Below are positions 6,444 to 6,475 of a DNA stretch of 6,475 bases, in pieces. The notes below the pieces were generated by a model. It made no database searches. It was not told where the DNA came from and was given only the letters and a program-made list of their open reading frames with translations. This DNA is from Lachnospira sp. UBA4285. GTDB lineage: Bacteria > Bacillota > Clostridia > Lachnospirales > Lachnospiraceae. The translations under genes and the position numbers were made by a program. The stretch's first letter is position 1; each line of letters starts with the position of its first letter. The stretch lies in NCBI GenBank assembly GCA_002394965.1, contig DGVL01000006.1, positions 1 to 6,475 of the forward strand. Direction: 5' to 3'.

Positions 6444-6475
6444 AAAAAAACCCTGAAGAACGTCTGTACGATCAA
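6444..6475 (-). terminator. Possible 3' half of a second terminator at the right edge
   Basis: Minus-strand GACGTTCTTCAGGG followed by seven T looks like the descending arm and T-tract of a terminator whose ascending arm would be outside the window. Alternatively CAGGG (before the T-run) pairs with CCCTG (after it), leaving the T-run in a loop. Neither can be settled here. Confidence 0.25.

Noticed and set aside
1..6475. tRNA, rRNA, CRISPR array, insertion sequence
   Set aside because: No cloverleaf, rRNA-like segment, regularly spaced repeat array, transposase or terminal inverted repeats were seen; the two spacer repeats are only a pair.

Overview
The window is one minus-strand operon fragment, visibly GC-rich, from what is probably an anaerobic Gram-positive bacterium (Clostridia-like). 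The lineage call rests on two lipobox signal peptides on proteins that would be secreted in a Gram-negative, strong AGGAGG-type ribosome sites, and anaerobic (early cobalt insertion) cobalamin genes. It is an inference, not a taxonomic identification. No plus-strand gene is supported; the long plus-strand reading frames are antisense shadows.

Read in the direction of transcription (right to left): a leader with an intrinsic terminator (about 6380-6415) precedes cbiK (6318-4312), a 668-residue lipoprotein. It carries a complete class II cobaltochelatase domain, a short helical module in front of it and two beta-rich, NEAT-like domains behind it. A 179-bp spacer follows with two 33/36-identical direct repeats (4149-4184, 4212-4247). 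Next come an iron/B12-family substrate-binding lipoprotein (4132-2960), a FecCD/BtuC-type permease (2963-1944, ATGA overlap) and a BtuD/FecE-type ATPase (GTG at 1951, 8-bp overlap). The ATPase frame has no stop codon: it runs in frame into cbiE-cbiT (ATG at 1078) and leaves the window at base 1 still open.

Together the genes suggest a cobalt/tetrapyrrole capture and import system joined to corrin-ring methylation. A cell-surface chelatase with possible tetrapyrrole-binding domains sits beside its own importer, and the importer's ATPase is translationally fused, or at least continuous, with the CbiE/CbiT methyltransferases that act later in the same pathway. The two most notable points are the ATPase-CbiE-CbiT continuous frame and the surface-anchored multidomain CbiK. 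The substrate of the transporter (cobalt-sirohydrochlorin, haem, a corrinoid or another metal complex) cannot be read from the sequence.
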